Assembly: GCA_002299975.1 (NCBI GenBank)
Contig: DBOT01000126.1
Coordinates: forward strand, 1-8,589
Direction: 5' to 3'
Length of the DNA: 8,589 bases
DNA from: Lactobacillaceae bacterium UBA639
GTDB taxonomy: Bacteria; Bacillota; Bacilli; Lactobacillales; Lactobacillaceae
Below, one piece after another: positions 1 to 6,893 of the stretch; the first letter of the stretch is position 1; every line of letters starts with the position of its first letter. The notes beneath the pieces are model-generated. The model was not told the origin of the DNA and did not search any database. It was given only the letters and a program-made list of their open reading frames with translations. A program made the translations under genes and the position numbers.

Positions 1-1023
1 GGACTTGATAACCTGACGTTCGTTCATTCCCTTGTAGGCAGCATCGATGTCATCGAGACTGAAGCTCTTGGTGAAGACCTTACCAGGGTTGATTTCACCG
101 TCAAGCACGGCCTTGAGCAGTACCGCCTTGTCATATGTGGTTACGGAAGCAGGGCCACCAGCGACAATCGTGTTCTTGTAGAATGGGGTAGTCATGTCCT
201 GCTTAGGGGTGTGAGGGAGACCAACCCGGCCGATGATGACACCAGGACGACCAACCTTCATTGCGGTGTCAGTTGATTGCTCGGTCCCAACACATTCGAG
301 CACGGCATCAGCACCGTTGCCGTTAGTGAGTTCCATGATCTTCTTAACGGCTTCGTCACCACGTTCTTCAACGTTGTCAGTAGCACCGAATTCCTTAGCG
401 AGGGCCAGACGGTCGGCGTGCCGACTAGTGGAGATAATCCGCTTAGCGCCACGCATCTTAGCGGCGATGATGGCACAGAGACCAACCGCACCGTCACCCA
501 TGACAACCACGGTGTCACCGGCGTTAACGTTAGCAACCCGTGCGGCATGGTAACCAGTAGCCATGACATCGGCCAGGGTCAGCAGGGACTTGAGCATGCC
601 CTCACTGTAATCACTTGGCTTGCCAGGGATCTTTACCAGGGCCCATTGACCGTGTTGGAAGCGAATGTATTCAGCTTGAACACCGTTACTGAAGTTGTCC
701 GTGTGACTCTGGCAGGAGCCATCGAAGCCGGCCCGGCAAGCAGCACAGTGGCCGCAGCCGTGGGTGAATGGAGCGATGACAAAGTCGCCAGGCTTAACCG
801 TGGTGATGTCGTCACCGACTTCTTCAACGATCCCAATGGCTTCGTGACCAGAGTTCTCAGCATTGGCTTCAACGGGGTTAATTCCCCGGAAGTTCCACAG
901 ATCGGAGCCACAGACACAGGTCCGGACCACCTTAATGATGACATCGTCGGGGGCCTGAACAGTTGGCTTATCAATATCGATCAACTTCATTTGGCCCGCT
1001 TTGGCAAATACAGCAGATTTCAT
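1..1023 (-). CDS. Zinc-dependent medium-chain alcohol dehydrogenase, C-terminus cut by window edge
   Basis: A cytoplasmic NAD(P)-dependent oxidoreductase of the zinc MDR (alcohol dehydrogenase) superfamily; the substrate cannot be read from the sequence. The frame is open for 341 codons from the ATG at 1023 back to base 1. Family members are about 345-350 residues, so only a few residues are missing. The catalytic zinc ligands are visible as Cys38 (in CVCGSD) and the His60-Glu61 pair, with an Asp in LTLADVMATG as probable fourth ligand. The structural zinc loop has Cys90, Cys93, Cys96 and Cys104. The Rossmann motif is VVMGDGAVGL. The start is supported by AAAGGAGA at 1039-1032. The motifs VLECVGTEQS and GRVGLPH recall a group of ADHs that I remember as common in actinobacteria (from memory, not searched). 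It is transcribed divergently from the neighbouring two-component system. The family call is secure; the physiological role is unknown. Confidence 0.93.
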   Translation of the reverse strand, partial: MKSAVFAKAGQMKLIDIDKPTVQAPDDVIIKVVRTCVCGSDLWNFRGINPVEANAENSGHEAIGIVEEVGDDITTVKPGDFVIAPFTHGCGHCAACRAGFDGSCQSHTDNFSNGVQAEYIRFQHGQWALVKIPGKPSDYSEGMLKSLLTLADVMATGYHAARVANVNAGDTVVVMGDGAVGLCAIIAAKMRGAKRIISTSRHADRLALAKEFGATDNVEERGDEAVKKIMELTNGNGADAVLECVGTEQSTDTAMKVGRPGVIIGRVGLPHTPKQDMTTPFYKNTIVAGGPASVTTYDKAVLLKAVLDGEINPGKVFTKSFSLDDIDAAYKGMNERQVIKS

Positions 1024-1056
1024 AAAAACAGTCTCCTTTCTTTTGTAACCATTTTC

Positions 1057-1087
1057 ATTATCAACTTTTGCCGCCAAAATTGATAAT
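1057..1087 (-). promoter_or_regulatory. Interrupted palindrome over the probable promoter of the alcohol dehydrogenase gene
   Basis: Perfect outer arms ATTATCAA (1057-1064) and TTGATAAT (1080-1087) enclose perfect inner arms TTTTG (1066-1070) and CAAAA (1075-1079), with a CCGC centre and one unpaired base (C1065). Read on the minus strand, the arms supply a -35-like TTATCA (1086-1081) and a -10-like GATAAT (1062-1057), separated by 18 bp. The dyad therefore spans exactly the two promoter hexamers of the dehydrogenase gene, whose start codon is 34 bp further on. That position is typical of an operator for a repressor or a spacer-binding activator. No run of T follows on either strand, so it is not an obvious terminator. 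The regulator is not identified; the promoter assignment is inferred. Confidence 0.5.
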
Positions 1088-1183
1088 ACTTTAAGTTGAT
1101 GGTTGAGCATACCTCAGCTGAATAGCTAAATTTGAATTAATGATGACTTCTCGGGTCAATCACGGGCGTTGGACGAGGATGAA

Positions 1184-1192
1184 TGTTAAACT
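1184..1192 (+). promoter_or_regulatory. Possible extended -10 promoter for the two-component operon
   Basis: TGTTAAACT fits the extended -10 pattern TGn followed by TAAACT (four of six consensus bases). No recognisable -35 lies 16-18 bp upstream. It sits about 50 bp before the response-regulator start, which would give a leader of roughly 45 nt. It is the best candidate in the 1088-1242 interval, but weak. Confidence 0.3.
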
Positions 1193-1224
1193 AGGAAAAA
1201 ATGACTAATTAAGTAAGAACTTTT

Positions 1225-1234
1225 AAGGAAGTGG
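1225..1234 (+). promoter_or_regulatory. Ribosome binding site that fixes the response-regulator start at 1243
   Basis: AAGGAAGTGG differs from the ideal AAGGAGGTGA at two positions and lies 8 bp before the ATG at 1243. The in-frame GTG at 1231 is part of this site, so it cannot be the initiation codon. Starting at 1243 also gives the usual response-regulator N-terminus MNILMIEDN. Confidence 0.75.
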
Positions 1235-1242
1235 AACTATTC

Positions 1243-1956
1243 ATGAATATCCTGATGATTGAAGACAACCATTCTGTCTGCGAAATGATGGCGATGTTCT
1301 TCAAGAAGAACCAGTGGCAGTATGAATTCGCCTACGATGGTGTCGCCGGTGAGAAGAAGTTCGCTGATCAACCGGATAAATGGGATATCATTCTTCTGGA
1401 CTTAAACCTGCCTAAAAAGGACGGGATGCAAGTGGCAGCCGATATTCGGCGGATTTCCCCAACGGTTCCGCTGATCATGCTGACGGCTCGTGATACCGAG
1501 AGTGACCAGGTCTTAGGGCTGGAGATCGGTGCTGATGACTATGTGACGAAGCCGTTTAGTCCGATTACCTTGGTGGCCAGAATAAAGGCGCTGCACCGCC
1601 GGAGTCAGTTGGGCCAGCTTAACCAGCAGCAACAACAAGCGGAGAGCAACTTTGATGTTCAGACCGACCACTTCAAGATGAACACTAAGACCCGGGAAGT
1701 CTACCTTTACGGGCAGCCGGTCAGCGACTTAACCCCTAAGGAATTTGACCTATTAAAGACGCTGGCATCCAAGCCGCGTCAGGTCTTTACCCGTTCTCAA
1801 CTGCTTCAGCTGGTTTGGGATTATGAATATTATGGGGATGAACGAACCGTTGATGCCCATATTAAGAAGTTGCGGCAGAAGCTGGAAGACATTGGTCCAC
1901 AGGTGATTAAGACCGTCTGGGGTGTTGGTTACAAGTTTGATGATGAGGGAGAATAA
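1243..1956 (+). CDS. OmpR/PhoB-family response regulator
   Basis: A 237-residue cytoplasmic DNA-binding response regulator, presumably phosphorylated by the kinase encoded immediately downstream. The receiver domain (about residues 1-115) has the acidic pair Glu7-Asp8, phospho-acceptor Asp53 (in ILLDLNLPKKDG), Thr81 (LTARD) and Lys103 (VTKPF): a complete, active-looking set. A linker with five consecutive Gln (LNQQQQQAE) leads into an OmpR-type winged helix (about 133-235) with LTPKEFDLL, a recognition-helix region ERTVDAHIKKLRQKL and the terminal wing VWGVGYKF. The start at 1243 is chosen from the ribosome binding site. The stop is 5 bp before the kinase ATG, so the two genes form one operon. 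Target genes are unknown; the divergent dehydrogenase is a possible target but nothing in the sequence proves it. Confidence 0.95.
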   Translation: MNILMIEDNHSVCEMMAMFFKKNQWQYEFAYDGVAGEKKFADQPDKWDIILLDLNLPKKDGMQVAADIRRISPTVPLIMLTARDTESDQVLGLEIGADDYVTKPFSPITLVARIKALHRRSQLGQLNQQQQQAESNFDVQTDHFKMNTKTREVYLYGQPVSDLTPKEFDLLKTLASKPRQVFTRSQLLQLVWDYEYYGDERTVDAHIKKLRQKLEDIGPQVIKTVWGVGYKFDDEGE

Positions 1957-1961
1957 TACGA

Positions 1962-3449
1962 ATGAAGTTAATGTATCGCTTGATGCTGACCTTCTTTACG
2001 ATCATCATTATTTTACTGGTGATTCTGAGTGTTTCCTTTATCCAGGTAACTAATAACACGCTCTATCACAACACCTGGAACCAGCTGAAGAGTTACTCGG
2101 ACAGCCTAGTCCAGGATTCAATCCGTTACGATCCCGCTAACCGGAGCTTTGAAGGGTTTGCTACGGATTCCCTCCAGACTAATGCCAGCCTGCTGACCCG
2201 CCAGCACGTTCATTTTGCGATTTATGACACGGCCCAGCGGCAGATCTACGCCAGCAATGGTTTCACCTCAACGATTACTAAGGACCAGTGGCGTAAGCTT
2301 AAGGATGGCCAGGTTATCTGTACGAAGGTGATGATGGCTAAGGTTGACCACCGGGTAGCTAATACTACGACCCCGCAGATGACTGAGGTTCTCAAGCCGT
2401 ACTTTTATAAGGGAAAGCTGGTGGCAGTGGTTTCCATTGCCTCGCTGATTTCAACCATTAAGGAAAATATGCATCAGATTGTCCTCAACCTGTTGGTCGC
2501 CTTCGTAATTGCCGCTCTCTTAACACTAGTAGTCAGTTACTTCCTGGCCCGCTCGATCACTCAGCGGATTGAGCGTCTACAGAAGGCAACGCACGAGGTT
2601 GCGCGCGGTAATTACAACGTTCAAGTTGCCACGGATGGCAAGGATGAAGTGACCGATCTCGCCCAGAGTTTCAACACGATGACCAAGTCCTTGGAGGAAT
2701 CACGTCAGGAAATTCATCACCAGGAAGAACGTCGGCGCCAGTTCATGGCTGATGCGGCTCACGAGATGCGGACCCCATTGACGACGATTAACGGTATCCT
2801 GGAAGGCCTCGAATACGATGTTATCCCGGAGGAAGATAAAAAGCACAGTATTCAATTAATGCAGAATGAGACCCGGCGGTTGATCCGCCTGGTCAACGAT
2901 AATCTGGATTATGAGAAGATTCGCACTAACCAGATTTCAATGGAACGCAAGGTCTTCGATGCGGTAGCCGTCCTGGCCAACTTGCAGGAACAGCTGAGTA
3001 AGAAGGCCCGGGCGCAGGGTGATCGCATCGAGTTAGACGTTAACTCAGAGTTGCGGGTTTATGCTGATTACGACCGTTTCGTCCAGATAATGTTCAACAT
3101 TACGCAAAACGCTATTCAATTTACCAAAAATGGCCTGATCAAGATTCAAGGACGAGCGGTTGATAATGGTAGCCAATTCAAGGTAACCGATAATGGAATC
3201 GGGATGACCAAGGACCAACTGGCCAATATCTGGGAACGTTACTATAAGGCCGACCGTTCCCGGATGAATACCAAGTATGGTGAATCCGGTCTGGGGCTGG
3301 CAATTGTTCACCAGCTAGTTCTTCTGCATGGTGGAAAGGTGACCGTTGAGAGTAAATACGGGGAAGGGACCACCTTCACCGTATTCTTCCCGGACCGTGA
3401 TCATGCCCCGCATACCACCGGGAAAGCAGCTCCTAAACAAAAAAATTAA
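1962..3449 (+). CDS. Membrane sensor histidine kinase (HAMP, HisKA, HATPase)
   Basis: A 495-residue sensor kinase partnering the response regulator just upstream. Order of parts: transmembrane helix 1 at about residues 7-29; an extracytoplasmic sensor of about 140 residues (30-170); transmembrane helix 2 at about 173-195; a HAMP linker (about 196-248, ending in ITQRIERLQ...DEVTDLAQSFNTM); and a dimerisation/phosphotransfer domain with His267 in AAHEMRTPL. The ATP-binding domain has an N box (Asn379 and Asn383 in FNITQNAIQF), G1 (DNGIGM, 410-415), F box (WERYYKADRSR) and G2 (GESGLGLAI, 440-448). All catalytic motifs are intact. The sensor region has no family signature I recognise, so the signal is unknown. 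The ribosome binding site GAGGGAGA (1945-1952) lies in the end of the regulator gene. A basic tail (KAAPKQKN) closes the protein. No clear terminator follows. Confidence 0.95.
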   Translation: MKLMYRLMLTFFTIIIILLVILSVSFIQVTNNTLYHNTWNQLKSYSDSLVQDSIRYDPANRSFEGFATDSLQTNASLLTRQHVHFAIYDTAQRQIYASNGFTSTITKDQWRKLKDGQVICTKVMMAKVDHRVANTTTPQMTEVLKPYFYKGKLVAVVSIASLISTIKENMHQIVLNLLVAFVIAALLTLVVSYFLARSITQRIERLQKATHEVARGNYNVQVATDGKDEVTDLAQSFNTMTKSLEESRQEIHHQEERRRQFMADAAHEMRTPLTTINGILEGLEYDVIPEEDKKHSIQLMQNETRRLIRLVNDNLDYEKIRTNQISMERKVFDAVAVLANLQEQLSKKARAQGDRIELDVNSELRVYADYDRFVQIMFNITQNAIQFTKNGLIKIQGRAVDNGSQFKVTDNGIGMTKDQLANIWERYYKADRSRMNTKYGESGLGLAIVHQLVLLHGGKVTVESKYGEGTTFTVFFPDRDHAPHTTGKAAPKQKN

Positions 3450-3507
3450 ACTCCCGAAAAGCGCTATCTAAAAGTAACCAGGCCACTTTGTTCAATCATT
3501 AACTTAT

Positions 3508-3533
3508 TGTAAACGATTGCGTAAACGTTTGCA
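3508..3533 (+). promoter_or_regulatory. Paired cre-like / LacI-family operator upstream of the sugar permease
   Basis: TGTAAACG (3508-3515) and CGTTTGCA (3526-3533) form an inverted pair TGyAAACG with a 10-bp spacer. Within it, TGTAAACGATTGCG (3508-3521) and, on the other strand, TGCAAACGTTTACG (3533-3520) each match the catabolite responsive element pattern TGNNANCGNNNNCA except for the final base. The element overlaps the proposed -35 of the permease promoter, a position where CcpA or a local LacI-type repressor would block transcription. CcpA control is an inference from the motif; a dedicated sugar repressor would fit equally well. Confidence 0.55.
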
Positions 3534-3545
3534 TTGTGCTAGATT
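3517..3545 (+). promoter_or_regulatory. Probable promoter of the sugar permease gene
   Basis: TTGCGT (3517-3522), a 17-bp spacer and TAGATT (3540-3545), the latter preceded by TGC to give an extended -10. The -35 is weak (three of six), which the extended -10 could offset. Transcription would begin near 3552, about 40 bp before the start codon. An alternative with TTGCAT (3529-3534) and TGTAAT at 18-bp spacing is possible. Confidence 0.45.
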
Positions 3546-3575
3546 ACTATCTTGTAATATTTGTTATTGATTGAT

Positions 3576-3581
3576 AGGAGA
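3576..3581 (+). promoter_or_regulatory. Ribosome binding site that fixes the permease start at 3592
   Basis: AGGAGA ends 10 bp before the ATG at 3592. An upstream in-frame TTG at 3571 would start before this site and have no Shine-Dalgarno sequence of its own. The ATG also places the first membrane helix at residue 3, as expected for this permease family. Confidence 0.75.
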
Positions 3582-3591
3582 GAATAGTATT

Positions 3592-4452
3592 ATGAGTTAT
3601 TTGATTGCATTAATTCCAGCCCTTGGTTGGGGATTCATGCCACTGATTACTGGAAAGATCGGTGGATCGGCTGTTAACCAGATGTTTGGGATCGGTGCCG
3701 GGGCAACCATTATCGGTTTGATTGCCTTCGCGATTGGTCATCCCGCTGTCAGCACTACAGCCTTCTGGTTCTCCGTTGTCTGTGGTGCCCTCTGGACGAT
3801 TGGTCAGATCGGACAGTTCATTTCCTTCAAGCGGATCGGTGTTTCTAAGACCACGCCAATTTCCACGGTTCTGCAGTTAGTTGGTAACTCCATCATCGGT
3901 GCCATCATCTTCGGCGAATGGCGCGGTGCCAAGGCCCTGACAATCGGGTTCGTTGCTTTGGCAGTGATCATTGTCGGTGCTCTGATGACCTCAATGACGG
4001 AAGGAACGTCCAGCAAGAAGGTTACGGCTCGTGACTTCCTCTTCCTGCTCTTCACAACGATCGGTTACTGGATCTACTCTGCCTTTCCTAAGATTCCAGT
4101 GGTTGCTGACCAAAGTGCGTTGGGGATCTTCCTTCCAGAAATGCTGGGGATCCTGCTTGGTTCTGTGATCTACACGATTGCCTCTGGTAATGTTGCGGCA
4201 TTCAAGCAAAAGGAACAGTACTTAAACATCCTTGGGGGACTCTCGTGGGGTGTTGCGGCGCTCGCTTATATCTTTGCTGGTAAGGCCCTTGGGATCACCA
4301 CGGCCTTCGTCTTCAGTCAAATGAACGTTATTATTGCCACGATTGGTGGGGTTCTGGTTCTGCATGAACAAAAGACCTCTCGTGAAATGACCTTCACTAT
4401 TCTGGGGATTGCCCTGATTGTTATCGGGAGTATTGCTACGGCCTTTGCCTAA
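3592..4452 (+). CDS. GRP-family sugar permease (GlcU/RbsU-like)
   Basis: A 286-residue integral membrane protein of the glucose/ribose porter family within the drug/metabolite transporter superfamily. Such proteins import free sugar, probably with protons, without phosphorylating it. Ten hydrophobic helices can be read at about 3-20, 31-49, 56-78, 91-108, 116-135, 150-166, 178-198, 211-230, 234-254 and 267-285. The N-terminal ALIPALGWGFMPLI, the segment FKRIGVSKTTPISTVLQLVG and the second-half AGKALGITTAFVFSQMNVII are typical of the family, and the two halves echo each other. It has its own promoter, cre-like operator and terminator, so it is a single-gene transcript next to the pgi-fructokinase operon. 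A non-PTS importer fits a pathway that begins with fructokinase. The sugar could be fructose, glucose or ribose; the sequence alone does not decide. Confidence 0.88.
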   Translation: MSYLIALIPALGWGFMPLITGKIGGSAVNQMFGIGAGATIIGLIAFAIGHPAVSTTAFWFSVVCGALWTIGQIGQFISFKRIGVSKTTPISTVLQLVGNSIIGAIIFGEWRGAKALTIGFVALAVIIVGALMTSMTEGTSSKKVTARDFLFLLFTTIGYWIYSAFPKIPVVADQSALGIFLPEMLGILLGSVIYTIASGNVAAFKQKEQYLNILGGLSWGVAALAYIFAGKALGITTAFVFSQMNVIIATIGGVLVLHEQKTSREMTFTILGIALIVIGSIATAFA

Positions 4453-4465
4453 AATACTTGAAATT

Positions 4466-4508
4466 AAAAGTTCAGAACGGATCGTAAGATGTCGTTCTGA
4501 ACTTTTTT
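4466..4508 (+). terminator. Strong rho-independent terminator after the permease gene
   Basis: A perfect 14-bp stem, AAAAGTTCAGAACG (4466-4479) with CGTTCTGAACTTTT (4493-4506), encloses a 13-nt loop and runs into six T (4503-4508). It starts 13 bp after the permease stop. It separates the permease transcript from pgi. The A-rich left arm means it could also work on the minus strand, but no minus-strand gene approaches it. Confidence 0.92.
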
Positions 4509-4527
4509 ATTATCTATTGAATTTTGA

Positions 4528-4556
4528 TTGCAACCACCAGGTGAATTCGCTATCAT
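4528..4556 (+). promoter_or_regulatory. Promoter of the pgi-fructokinase-VOC-mannitol dehydrogenase operon
   Basis: TTGCAA (4528-4533), an exact 17-bp spacer and TATCAT (4551-4556, five of six consensus bases). It lies between the permease terminator and pgi, predicting a transcript start near 4563 and a leader of about 42 nt. No cre-like element or other clear operator is visible, unlike the permease promoter. The pgi ribosome binding site is a modest AAAGAAG, 9 bp before the ATG at 4605. Confidence 0.6.
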
Positions 4557-4604
4557 TTAATTGTATTTGGAATTTAGCTAATATAAAGAAAGAAGTTATT
4601 TGAT

Positions 4605-5963
4605 ATGGCGCATGTTTCATTAGATAAGCAAGGCTTAAAGCAATTCGTTAATGACAACGAATTAGGCGAGATGCAGGCAATGGTCAACGCTGCGGACGAC
4701 GAACTCCGCAACGGGACTGGTGCCGGGGCGGACTTCCGTGACTGGCTCCACCTGCCAACAGAATACGACAAGGACGAGTTTGCCCGGATCAAGGCGGCCG
4801 CCAAGAAGATTCAGTCCGACTCCGACATCCTAGTCGTTATCGGGATCGGTGGTTCCTACCTGGGTGCCCAGATGGCAATCGACTTCCTGCACAACACCTT
4901 CTACCAGGCGCAGAGTGCCAAGGATCGCAAGTACCCACTGGTGATCTTTGCCGGCAATTCCCTGAGTTCCACCTACGTTCACGACCTGCTGCAGCTGATT
5001 GGGGATAAGGACTTCTCTGTCAATGTTGTTTCCAAGTCCGGGACGACCACGGAACCATCCATTGCCTTCCGGATCTTCAAGAAGAAGCTGATTGAAAAGT
5101 ATGGCTTGGCTGAAGCTAACAAGCGGATCTACGCTACAACTGACAAGGCCAAGGGAGCTCTGAAGACCGAAGCTGATGCCAACGGTTACGAATCCTTCGT
5201 CATTCCGGATGGTGTTGGTGGTCGTTACTCCGTCCTGTGCCCAGTTGGTCTTTTACCAATCGCCGCTTCTGGCGCTGACATCGATAAATTGATGGCAGGG
5301 GCTGCGCAAGCTGAAAAGGACTTCGTTGATCCTGACCTGACCAAGAACGAGGCCTACCAATACGCCGCTTACCGGAACATCCTCTACCGGAAGGGCTACG
5401 AAACCGAACTGTTGGAAAACTACGAACCAAACATGCGGATGTTTGCTGAGTGGTGGAAGCAATTAGCTGGTGAGTCCGAAGGTAAGGACCACAAGGGCAT
5501 TTACCCATCCAGCGCTAACTTCACCACGGACCTTCACTCTCTGGGTCAATACATCCAAGAGGGCCGGCGCTTCCTGATGGAAACCGTTGTTAAGCTGGAC
5601 AAGCCAAACTACGACGTTGAAATCCCAAGCGAGGATGACAACTTGGATGGCTTGAAGTACTTGGAAGGCAAGACAATGGACTTCGCCAACACCAAGGCTT
5701 ATGAAGCCGTTGTGGCGGCCCACACGGCTGGTGGAGTTCCGGTAATGACTGTCCACATTCCAGAAGAAAACGAGTACACGCTCGGTTACCTGATCTACTT
5801 CTTTGAAGTGGCCATGGGCATTTCCGGTTACCTGAATGGCATTAACCCATTCAACCAACCGGGTGTTGAAGCCTATAAGGTCAACATGTTTGGCCTGCTG
5901 GGCAAGCCAGGTTACGAAGAAGTCGGCAAGAAGCTGCGTGCTGAGATGGACGAAAACAAGTAA
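4605..5963 (+). CDS. pgi: Glucose-6-phosphate isomerase
   Basis: Cytoplasmic enzyme interconverting fructose-6-phosphate and glucose-6-phosphate. Its 452 residues fit the short Gram-positive (Bacillus/Geobacillus-type) form. Visible motifs are the sugar-phosphate site [14 protein letters not shown] (77-90), the phosphate-binding loop [10 protein letters not shown] (143-152), [14 protein letters not shown] (205-218), catalytic Glu290 and His311 (in TDLHSLGQY), and the family signature [14 protein letters not shown] (412-425) ending in Lys425. These three residues carry the same numbers as those I recall for the Geobacillus enzyme. It is the first gene of the operon, 21 bp before the fructokinase. 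In a heterofermenter lacking 6-phosphofructokinase flux, its main job would be to send fructose-6-phosphate to glucose-6-phosphate and the phosphoketolase route; that role is inferred from context. Confidence 0.97.
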   Translation: MAHVSLDKQGLKQFVNDNELGEMQAMVNAADDELRNGTGAGADFRDWLHLPTEYDKDEFARIKAAAKKIQSDSDILVVIGIGGSYLGAQMAIDFLHNTFYQAQSAKDRKYPLVIFAGNSLSSTYVHDLLQLIGDKDFSVNVVSKSGTTTEPSIAFRIFKKKLIEKYGLAEANKRIYATTDKAKGALKTEADANGYESFVIPDGVGGRYSVLCPVGLLPIAASGADIDKLMAGAAQAEKDFVDPDLTKNEAYQYAAYRNILYRKGYETELLENYEPNMRMFAEWWKQLAGESEGKDHKGIYPSSANFTTDLHSLGQYIQEGRRFLMETVVKLDKPNYDVEIPSEDDNLDGLKYLEGKTMDFANTKAYEAVVAAHTAGGVPVMTVHIPEENEYTLGYLIYFFEVAMGISGYLNGINPFNQPGVEAYKVNMFGLLGKPGYEEVGKKLRAEMDENK

Positions 5964-5984
5964 GTAGAGTAGGGGGGAATTGCA

Positions 5985-6863
5985 ATGTTGTTAGGAAGTA
6001 TTGAAGCTGGCGGGACTAAGTTCGTCTGTGCGGTCGGCAACATCAATTATCAGATTCAAGATTCCATTCATATTCCAACCACGACACCAGAGGAAACTCT
6101 TCAGAAGTGCATCGAGTGGTTCGATCAGTACAAGGACGACCTGTCCGCCATCGGGATCGCTTCGTTCGGCCCGATTGAGATCCGGAAGAGTTCCCCAAAG
6201 TACGGCTATATCACCAATACCCCAAAGAAGGGATGGGCAGACACCGACTTTGTAGGTCCCTTCAAAAAGCACTTCAACATCCCAATCTACTGGACGACGG
6301 ATGTTAACGGTTCGGCCTATGGTGAATATGTCCTTTCAACATTGTTCAACAAGCGGATTAACTCCCTGGTCTACTACACGATCGGAACCGGTTGTGGTGC
6401 TGGCGCCGTGATCGACGGTAAGTTCGTCGGTGAGCTCGGCCACCCCGAGATGGGGCACATCCGCTTGAAGCGGCACCCTGATGACTTGGACTTCAAGGGC
6501 ATCTGCCCATTCCACGGTGATTGCCTGGAAGGCCTGGTTTCCGGACCAACCTTTGAAGCGCGGACTGGTAAGAAGGGCCAGGATGTTCCATTGACAGATC
6601 ACGTTTGGGACATCGTTGCTTACTATGTTGCCCAAGCGGCTTTAGACGCTACCCTGATGTTCCGTCCTGGCCAGATCGTCTTCGGTGGCGGGGTTGTCAG
6701 CGAAGAGTTCCTGAAGAAGGTGCGGCGTGAATTCAAGAAGCTCCTGAATAACTACGTCGACGTTGGCAACGTGGATGAATACATCACAATGCCACTGGCC
6801 CAGAACAACGGGTCTGCCACGATTGGGGACTTCGCCTTGGCATTAAAGGCGGCAACAAATTAA
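5985..6863 (+). CDS. scrK: ROK-family fructokinase
   Basis: A 292-residue cytoplasmic sugar kinase, most likely ATP-dependent fructokinase (fructose to fructose-6-phosphate). Visible parts are the N-terminal phosphate loop GSIEAGGTKFVCAVG (4-18), AIGIASFGPIE (55-65), catalytic Asp106 in TTDVNGSAYGE, the second nucleotide loop YTIGTGCGAGAV (131-142), and the ROK zinc site with His158, Cys174, His177 and Cys180 in HIRLKRHP...CPFHGDCLEG. The last motif and the GGTKFVCAVG opening are those of the Bacillus YdhR/GmuE and ScrK fructokinases rather than the glucokinase branch. The start is preceded by a G-rich ribosome binding site AGGGGGGA (5971-5978) with six consecutive G, prone to homopolymer error. 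Adjacent mannitol dehydrogenase and pgi support fructose as substrate; mannose or other hexoses may also be used. Confidence 0.92.
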   Translation: MLLGSIEAGGTKFVCAVGNINYQIQDSIHIPTTTPEETLQKCIEWFDQYKDDLSAIGIASFGPIEIRKSSPKYGYITNTPKKGWADTDFVGPFKKHFNIPIYWTTDVNGSAYGEYVLSTLFNKRINSLVYYTIGTGCGAGAVIDGKFVGELGHPEMGHIRLKRHPDDLDFKGICPFHGDCLEGLVSGPTFEARTGKKGQDVPLTDHVWDIVAYYVAQAALDATLMFRPGQIVFGGGVVSEEFLKKVRREFKKLLNNYVDVGNVDEYITMPLAQNNGSATIGDFALALKAATN

Positions 6864-6877
6864 TTCACTCATTATTT

Positions 6878-6884
6878 GAGGAGG
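6878..6884 (+). promoter_or_regulatory. Ribosome binding site that fixes the VOC protein start at 6894
   Basis: GAGGAGG lies 9 bp before the ATG at 6894. An in-frame TTG at 6876 overlaps this site and so cannot be the start codon. Confidence 0.8.
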
Positions 6885-6893
6885 CAAAAACTA

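Noticed and set aside
277..1083. A 268-codon open frame on the plus strand
   Set aside because: It is antisense to the zinc alcohol dehydrogenase, which has complete family motifs and a good ribosome binding site on the minus strand. The plus-strand product has no recognisable motif and runs through the dehydrogenase promoter region.
1231..1242. GTG at 1231 as the response-regulator start
   Set aside because: The GTG lies inside the ribosome binding site AAGGAAGTGG and would have no spacing; the ATG at 1243 gives the normal receiver-domain N-terminus.
3450..3507. A terminator after the histidine kinase gene
   Set aside because: Only a weak AAAGT/ACTTT pairing (about 3471-3489) was found, without a T run.
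4418..4603. A 61-codon plus-strand frame between the permease and pgi
   Set aside because: It begins inside the permease gene, passes through the strong terminator and covers the pgi promoter; the product is not protein-like and no ribosome binding site was seen.
4509..4604. A riboswitch or T-box in the pgi leader
   Set aside because: The leader after the proposed promoter is only about 42 nt and shows no conserved structure or terminator/antiterminator pair.
5463..5858. A 131-codon minus-strand open frame inside pgi
   Set aside because: It is fully antisense to conserved pgi sequence, including the catalytic and signature regions, and its product has no known motif; strong codon bias creates such mirror frames.
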